Shown: positions 57,866-64,000 of the stretch, piece after piece
Layout: each line of letters opens with the position of its first letter
How positions within the stretch are numbered: the first letter of the stretch is position 1
Origin: JAKEFM01 sp035695825
GTDB taxonomy: Bacteria > Planctomycetota > UBA1135 > JAKEFM01
Assembly: GCA_035695825.1 (NCBI GenBank)
Contig: DASRRH010000026.1
Coordinates: 186,001 to 250,000, forward strand
Length of the DNA stretch: 64,000 nucleotides
Direction: 5' to 3'
The notes under the pieces: generated by a model
Database searches by the model: none
What the model saw: only the letters and a program-made list of their open reading frames with translations
Told to the model about the DNA's origin: nothing
Made by a program: the position numbers and the translations under genes

Positions 57866-58407
57866 GGGGGTCGGGGAGGCTCGTCCGCCGGTACGCCCGG
57901 GCGCTCTTCGAGGCGGCCCGCGAAGCGGGTTCCGTCCCCGAGGTCGCGCGCGACCTCGAGCGGCTCGGCGCGGCGCTGGCCGCGGGCCCCTTCCTCGACT
58001 CGCTTCTCGACCCCGTCGCCGACCGGAGCGCGAAGAAGCGGGCGCTCGCCGAGCGCGTCTCCCTCGAGACCCCCCTCGTCCGCAGATTCGTCGAGCTCCT
58101 CCTCGATCGGCGGCGGGAGGAGGTCTTCCCCCTCCTCGCGGGGGCGTTCGCGCTCGAGGCCGACCGCGCCGCGGGGGTCGTCCGGGGCCTCGTCGTCGCC
58201 GCGCGGGCCGTTCCGGAGGAGGACATCCGGGCCCTCGAGCAAGTCCTCGGCGCCTCCCTCGGGTCCACCGTCCGCCTCGCCGTCGAGATCGATCCCGAGC
58301 TCGTCGGGGGAATTCGCATCGACGTGGCCGGCCGGCGCCTCGACGCGACCGTCCCCGGCCGACTGGCGGCGCTGCGAGAGGAGCTCCTCGCGGCGCCTCT
58401 CGCGTGA
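57862..58407 (+). CDS. atpH: ATP synthase F1 subunit delta
   Basis: 181 residues. Links the peripheral stalk to F1. RRYARALFEAAREAGSVPEVA at the N-terminus and the C-terminal IDPELVGGIRIDVAGRRLDATVPGRLAALREEL are the family signatures. Confidence 0.95.
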   Translation: MRGSGRLVRRYARALFEAAREAGSVPEVARDLERLGAALAAGPFLDSLLDPVADRSAKKRALAERVSLETPLVRRFVELLLDRRREEVFPLLAGAFALEADRAAGVVRGLVVAARAVPEEDIRALEQVLGASLGSTVRLAVEIDPELVGGIRIDVAGRRLDATVPGRLAALREELLAAPLA

Positions 58408-58424
58408 AGCCTTAGGAAGGGAAC

Positions 58425-60008
<1,584 letters not shown>

Positions 60009-60013
60009 ACGCG

Positions 60014-60934
60014 ATGGCCTCGCTCCGCGAACTGCGCCGCCGCATCCGCAGCGTCGCCTCGATCAAGCAGATCACCCGCGCCCTCGAGATGGTGGCGATC
60101 ACGAAACTGCGCCGCTACCAGGGGAAGGCGCTCGCAGCGCGCCCCTACACGGACGAACTGCTGGCGATGCTCGCGCGGCTCGCTCCGTTGGCCGGCGAGG
60201 GGGGGTTCCGCCATCCCCTCTTCCAGGCGCCCCCTCGGCCGCGCGCGGCAGGGGGGGAGGCGGCGGTCGGGATCCTCCTCGTCACCTCCGACCGCGGCTA
60301 CTGCGGCTCCTACAACACGAAGGTCTTCGAGCAGTTCCACGCCCTCCTCGACGAGCGCCGGGGCGCCCCCATCCGGATCCACGTCGTCGGGCGGAAGGGG
60401 TACGCCTACCTCGTCCGCCGGGGCCGCGAGGTCGCGCGCTACTTCGCCGAGCCTCCCCTGGAGAGGATCGACTTCCGCGCGGCGCGTCTCCTTGCGCAGC
60501 AACTCGTCGAGGGGTTCCTCGGGGGCGCGTACGGGGAGCTCCACGTCGTCGCCACCCGATTCGTCTCCATGGTCTCGCAGCGCGCGATCCGGGCGCGCCT
60601 CCTCCCGCTCGATCCGGGCGCGCTCCTCGCCGACGCGGGGGGCGGGAAGAAGGAGGAGGCACCTCGCTTCGGGGACACCCTCCTCGAGCCCGACGCGCGC
60701 ACGATCTTCGAGGCCCTCGTCCCGAAGGTCCTCGAGACGAAGGTCTACCACCTCCTCCTCGAGTCGCTGACGGCCGAGTACGCCGCCCGGCGCCTCTCGA
60801 TGAAGAACGCGACGGACGCCGCGGAGGAGATGCGCCAGGATCTCTGGAGGCTGCTCAACCGAGCCCGCCAGGAGCGGATCACGAAGGAGCTCCTCGAGAT
60901 CGTCGGCGGCGCCGAGGCGCTGCGGAGCGCGTGA
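60014..60934 (+). CDS. atpG: ATP synthase F1 subunit gamma
   Basis: 306 residues. N-terminal helix LRELRRRIRSVASIKQITRALEMVA; LLVTSDRGYCGSYN; C-terminal helix LTAEYAARRLSMKNATDAAEEMRQDL with typical rotor sequence. A moderately long insert (about 215-240, GALLADAGGGKKEEAPRFG) is present. Start ATG 60014, 5 bp after atpA. Confidence 0.96.
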   Translation: MASLRELRRRIRSVASIKQITRALEMVAITKLRRYQGKALAARPYTDELLAMLARLAPLAGEGGFRHPLFQAPPRPRAAGGEAAVGILLVTSDRGYCGSYNTKVFEQFHALLDERRGAPIRIHVVGRKGYAYLVRRGREVARYFAEPPLERIDFRAARLLAQQLVEGFLGGAYGELHVVATRFVSMVSQRAIRARLLPLDPGALLADAGGGKKEEAPRFGDTLLEPDARTIFEALVPKVLETKVYHLLLESLTAEYAARRLSMKNATDAAEEMRQDLWRLLNRARQERITKELLEIVGGAEALRSA

Positions 60935-60959
60935 GGGACGAGGCCCGAAGGGAGAGCCC

Positions 60960-62387
60960 GTGAGCAACGTCGGACGAGTCTGCCAGGTCCTCGGTCCGGT
61001 GGTCGACGTCGCCTTCGAGCCCGGTCGCCTCCCGGCGATCTTCACGGCGCTCGCGATCCAGGATCCCCCGCGCGGGATCGACATCGTCGTCGAGGTCGCC
61101 CAGCACCTCGGGGACGAGGTCGTCCGCTGCGTCGCGCTCGCCTCGACGGACGGGCTCGTCCGGGGGACCCCCGCCGCCGACACGGGAGCCCCGATCACGG
61201 TCCCCGTCGGGCGCGCGACGGTCGGGCGCCTCTTCGACCTCCTCGGCCATCCGATCGACAACCTCGGGCCCGTCTCGCGGGAGCGCACCTCCCCGATCCA
61301 CAAGGCCCCGCCGAGCTTCGAGGACCAGCTTCCGATCACGGAGATCTTCGAGACGGGGATGAAGGTCGTCGACCTCCTCTGCCCGTTCGCGAAGGGGGGG
61401 AAGATCGGGCTCTTCGGGGGGGCGGGGGTGGGGAAGACGGTCCTCATCCAGGAGCTGATCCGGGTGACCGCGATCGAGAAGGGGGGCTTCTCCGTCTTCT
61501 GCGGCGTGGGGGAACGCACGCGCGAGGGGAACGACCTCTACCTCGAGATGCAGGGGGCGCGGTTCACGGGTCCGGACGGGAAGGAGGCGAAGGTCCTCGA
61601 CAACGCCGTCCTCGTCTTTGGCCAGATGAACGAGCCCCCCGGCGCGCGCCTGCGCGTGGGTCTGACGGGGCTCACGATGGCGGAGTACTTCCGGGACGAG
61701 GAGGGGAAGGACGTCCTCCTCTTCATCGACAACATCTTCCGCTTCGTCCAGGCGGGCTCCGAGGTCTCGGCCCTCCTCGGCCGCATGCCCTCGGCGGTCG
61801 GCTACCAGCCGACGATGGGGAGCGAGATGGGGGCGCTCCAGGAGCGGATCACCTCGACGCGGCGGGGCTCCGTCACCTCGATGCAGGCGATTTACGTCCC
61901 CGCGGACGACTTCACGGACCCCGCCCCCGTCGCGACCTTCGCCCACCTCGACTCGACGATCCTCCTCGACCGCCAGATCTCGGAGCTCGGGATCTACCCC
62001 GCGGTCCACCCCTTGAAGTCGACCTCGCGGATGCTCGACCCGAAGGTCGTCGGGGAGGAGCACTACCGGATCGCGCGGGAGGTCCAGCGGATCCTCCAGC
62101 GCTACCAGGACCTCCGCGACATCATCGCGATCCTCGGGATGGAGGAGCTCTCCGAGGAGGACCGGCTGACCGTCCACCGCGCGCGCCGCGTCCAGCGCTT
62201 CCTCTCGCAGCCGATGTTCGTCGCGGAGCAGTTCACGGGCCTCGCCGGCCGGTTCGTCCCGATGAAGGACACGGTCCGCTCCTTCCGCGAGATCCTCGAA
62301 GGGAAGCACGACAATCTCCCGGAGCAGGCCTTCTACATGGTGGGGGCGATCGAGGAGGCGGTGGAGGCGGCGAAGAAGCTCGCGTGA
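60960..62387 (+). CDS. atpD: ATP synthase F1 subunit beta
   Basis: 475 residues. Catalytic subunit. P-loop GGAGVGKT near 152-159; GVGERTREGNDLYLEMQ; LLFIDNIFRFVQAGSEVSALLGRMPSAVGYQPT; STRRGSVTSMQAIYVPADDFTDPAP; and LYxAVxPLxSTSR-like YPAVHPLKSTSRMLDP. GTG start. The stop overlaps atpC by GTGA. Confidence 0.97.
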   Translation: MSNVGRVCQVLGPVVDVAFEPGRLPAIFTALAIQDPPRGIDIVVEVAQHLGDEVVRCVALASTDGLVRGTPAADTGAPITVPVGRATVGRLFDLLGHPIDNLGPVSRERTSPIHKAPPSFEDQLPITEIFETGMKVVDLLCPFAKGGKIGLFGGAGVGKTVLIQELIRVTAIEKGGFSVFCGVGERTREGNDLYLEMQGARFTGPDGKEAKVLDNAVLVFGQMNEPPGARLRVGLTGLTMAEYFRDEEGKDVLLFIDNIFRFVQAGSEVSALLGRMPSAVGYQPTMGSEMGALQERITSTRRGSVTSMQAIYVPADDFTDPAPVATFAHLDSTILLDRQISELGIYPAVHPLKSTSRMLDPKVVGEEHYRIAREVQRILQRYQDLRDIIAILGMEELSEEDRLTVHRARRVQRFLSQPMFVAEQFTGLAGRFVPMKDTVRSFREILEGKHDNLPEQAFYMVGAIEEAVEAAKKLA

Positions 62388-62815
62388 GCCCCTCCTCCCC
62401 GAGCTTTCGCCTCCGCGTGATCACCCCCGAGAGGACCGTGGTCGACGTCGAGGCGGCTTCCGCCCGCGTCCCCGTCCACGACGGCTCGATCGGGATCCTC
62501 CGCAACCACGCCCCGCTCGTCGCCCCCGTCGGGATCGGGATCCTCTCGGTCCGGGGCCCGGACGGCGCGATCCAGGAGATCTTCGTGAACGAGGGGTTCG
62601 TCGAGGTGCGGGACAACGTCGTGCGCGTGGTATCGGACACGGGGGAGCGCTCCGACGAGGTCGACCTCGCGCGCGCGAAGGAGGCGGAGGCGCGCGCGCG
62701 GGAGCGGCTCGCGCAGAGGCTCAAGCTCGACCTCGACCTCGCGCGGGCGGAGCGGGCGCTGCTCCGGAGCCTCGCCCGCCAGCGCCTCGTCGAGCGGCGC
62801 GCGAGGCGGCCGTGA
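62384..62815 (+). CDS. atpC: ATP synthase F1 subunit epsilon
   Basis: 143 residues. Beta-sandwich domain: FRLRVITPERTVVDVEAASARVP, GSIGILRNHAPLVAPVGIGIL and VNEGFVEVRDNVVRVVSD. The C-terminal helical hairpin is Arg/Glu/Ala-rich. The stop overlaps aspS by GTGA. Confidence 0.94.
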   Translation: MSPSSPSFRLRVITPERTVVDVEAASARVPVHDGSIGILRNHAPLVAPVGIGILSVRGPDGAIQEIFVNEGFVEVRDNVVRVVSDTGERSDEVDLARAKEAEARARERLAQRLKLDLDLARAERALLRSLARQRLVERRARRP

Positions 62816-64000
62816 GCTTCCCGCGCCGCACCCACACCTGCGGGGAGCTGCGCCCGGCGCGCGCCGGCGAACGCGTGACCCTGAACGGATGGGTCGCGGC
62901 GCGGCGCGACCACGGCGGGGTCCTCTTCGTCGACCTGCGCGACCGCTACGGGACGACCCAGGTCGTCTTCCACCCGGAGCGGGCGAAGGAGGCCTCGGTC
63001 GCCGCGCAGGCGCTGCGCGCGGAGTGGTGCGTCGCCGTGACCGGCACGGTGCGCGCGCGCCCCGAGGGGGCCGTCAACCGGGAGCGGCCGACGGGGGGGA
63101 TCGAGGTCGAGGCCGACCAGCTCGTCGTGCTCTCCGAGTCGGCCGTCCCCCCCTTCGAGGTCGACGACCGCGTCGAGGCGGCCCTCGAGGTGCGCCTCAA
63201 GCACCGGGTCCTCGACCTGCGCCGCTCCTCGCTCCAGAGGAACCTCCTCCTCCGCTCGGACCTCCTCCTCGCGATCCGAAACGCCTTCGCCTCCCGCGGC
63301 TTCGTCGAGGTCGAGACCCCGATCCTGACGAAGGCGACGCCGGAGGGGGCGCGCGACTACCTCGTCCCCTCCCGCGTGAACCCCGGCTCGTTCTACGCCC
63401 TCCCCCAGTCCCCCCAGCTCTTCAAGCAGCTCCTCATGTGCGCGGGGCTCGACCGCTACTTCCAGATCGCGCGCTGCTTCCGCGACGAGGACCTGCGGGC
63501 GGACCGCCAGCCTGAGTTCACCCAGATCGACCTCGAGATGTCCTTCGTCGAGGAGGAGGAGATCCGCAGCGTCCTCGAGGGGGCCCTCGCCGCGGCGTTC
63601 CGCGAGGTCCTCGGTTCCCCCCTCGCGACGCCATTCGGGCGGATCCGCCACGCCGACGCCCTCGCCCGCTACGGCCTCGATAAGCCCGACCTCCGCTTCG
63701 AGCTCCCCCTCGTCGACGCGACCTCCGCCGCCTCGGCCTCGACGTTCCAGATTTTCCTCCGGGCCCTCGGGGCCGGCGGGGTCGTGAAGGGGATCCGGGT
63801 CCCCGGGGCGGGGGCCTGGCCGAAGAAGGAGGTCGACGCCCTCGCCGAGAAAGCCGCCGAGTTCGGCGCGAAGGGGCTCGCCCACCTGAAGGTCGAGCCG
63901 GGAGACCTCTCCGGGACGATCGCGAAGTTCTTCGATCCGAAGGTGCGCGCGCGCCTGCGCACGGCCTTCCAGGCCGAACCGGGGGACCTCCTCGCCTTCG
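62812..64000 (+). CDS. aspS: Aspartate--tRNA ligase, C-terminus beyond the window
   Basis: The first 396 residues are in the window. OB-fold anticodon domain: THTCGELRPARAGERVTLNGW, HGGVLFVDLRDRYGTTQVVF. Core: LRLKHRVLDLRR-like VRLKHRVLDLRR, FVEVETPILTKATPEGARDYLVPSR, FYALPQSPQLFKQLLMCAG, FQIARCFRDEDLRADRQPEFTQID. A GAD insertion domain (VDATSAASASTFQIFLRALG onward) follows and identifies the bacterial AspRS type. Motif 3 lies beyond the edge. The GTG start overlaps the atpC stop, so aspS is translationally coupled to the ATP synthase operon. Confidence 0.95.
   Translation, partial: MSFPRRTHTCGELRPARAGERVTLNGWVAARRDHGGVLFVDLRDRYGTTQVVFHPERAKEASVAAQALRAEWCVAVTGTVRARPEGAVNRERPTGGIEVEADQLVVLSESAVPPFEVDDRVEAALEVRLKHRVLDLRRSSLQRNLLLRSDLLLAIRNAFASRGFVEVETPILTKATPEGARDYLVPSRVNPGSFYALPQSPQLFKQLLMCAGLDRYFQIARCFRDEDLRADRQPEFTQIDLEMSFVEEEEIRSVLEGALAAAFREVLGSPLATPFGRIRHADALARYGLDKPDLRFELPLVDATSAASASTFQIFLRALGAGGVVKGIRVPGAGAWPKKEVDALAEKAAEFGAKGLAHLKVEPGDLSGTIAKFFDPKVRARLRTAFQAEPGDLLAF

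Overview
This 64 kb window is dense, very GC-rich bacterial chromosome. The genes are mostly tightly packed and often overlap by 4 bp (ATGA, GTGA, TTGA). GTG and TTG starts are common. The lineage cannot be fixed from sequence alone. Several traits point to Planctomycetota or a similar deep, high-GC, complex-envelope lineage: many ECF sigma factors with zinc-finger anti-sigma partners, large Ser/Thr kinases carrying TPR or formylglycine-generating-enzyme (FGE) domains, a PEP-CTERM protein, and two secreted proteins ending in a shared 'PIPNDPxLVG' domain. No rRNA, CRISPR array, transposase or phage gene was seen.

Layout. 1-10.4 kb: a galactose-oxidase-like secreted protein cut by the left edge, a pseudopilin, a flippase-like membrane protein, asnS, a PEP-CTERM lipoprotein, a primary-type sigma factor, a HEAT-repeat protein, and a ThiF/MoeB - small membrane protein - MocA-like cluster. 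10.5-19 kb: tRNA-Leu(UAG), Lys(CUU), His(GUG), Arg(UCU) and Pro(UGG); a DUF2142-like membrane protein; galT; an ECF/anti-sigma/TPR operon. That operon is bracketed by a decayed tRNA-Pro(CGG) and a decayed second copy of part of galT, which looks like a rearrangement scar. 19-26 kb: purD, a TIGR04283-like glycosyltransferase, a Fur regulator, and a second ECF/anti-sigma/PDZ-lipoprotein operon with a DUF3568 lipoprotein and a ChaN-like protein.

26-37.4 kb is the most distinctive stretch. Two paralogous secreted proteins each lie divergent from an ECF sigma gene. Between them are two intact Ser/Thr kinases (one with TPRs, one with an FGE-sulfatase domain) and the 5' stump of a third kinase. A frameshifted TPR remnant follows the second ECF gene. 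This reads as a duplicated, partly decayed signalling module. 37.4-44.3 kb: an FdhF/YdeP-like molybdopterin oxidoreductase, purQ, purL with a PurS-like N-terminus, and accA. 44.4-47.9 kb: a third ECF/anti-sigma operon whose effectors are an HtrA-like protein that has lost its catalytic triad and a PDZ protein. 47.9-55.4 kb (minus strand): ndk, an NFACT/RqcH protein and two lipoproteins; then hslU leading into a fourth ECF/anti-sigma/secreted-protein operon. 55.5-64 kb: a complete F-type ATP synthase operon (atpZ, atpI-like, BEFHAGDC) running into aspS, which is cut by the right edge.

Two themes connect the window. The first is a repeated regulatory cassette: ECF sigma, then a ZAS anti-sigma with the same Cys3/His29/Cys33/Cys36 spacing and one membrane helix, then an exported PDZ, TPR or pseudoprotease effector. 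It occurs four times, and two further ECF genes belong to the kinase module. The second is a recurrent upstream element, GCTAnnnT, which looks like the local -10 box, in some cases so close to the start codon that the message would be leaderless or nearly so.
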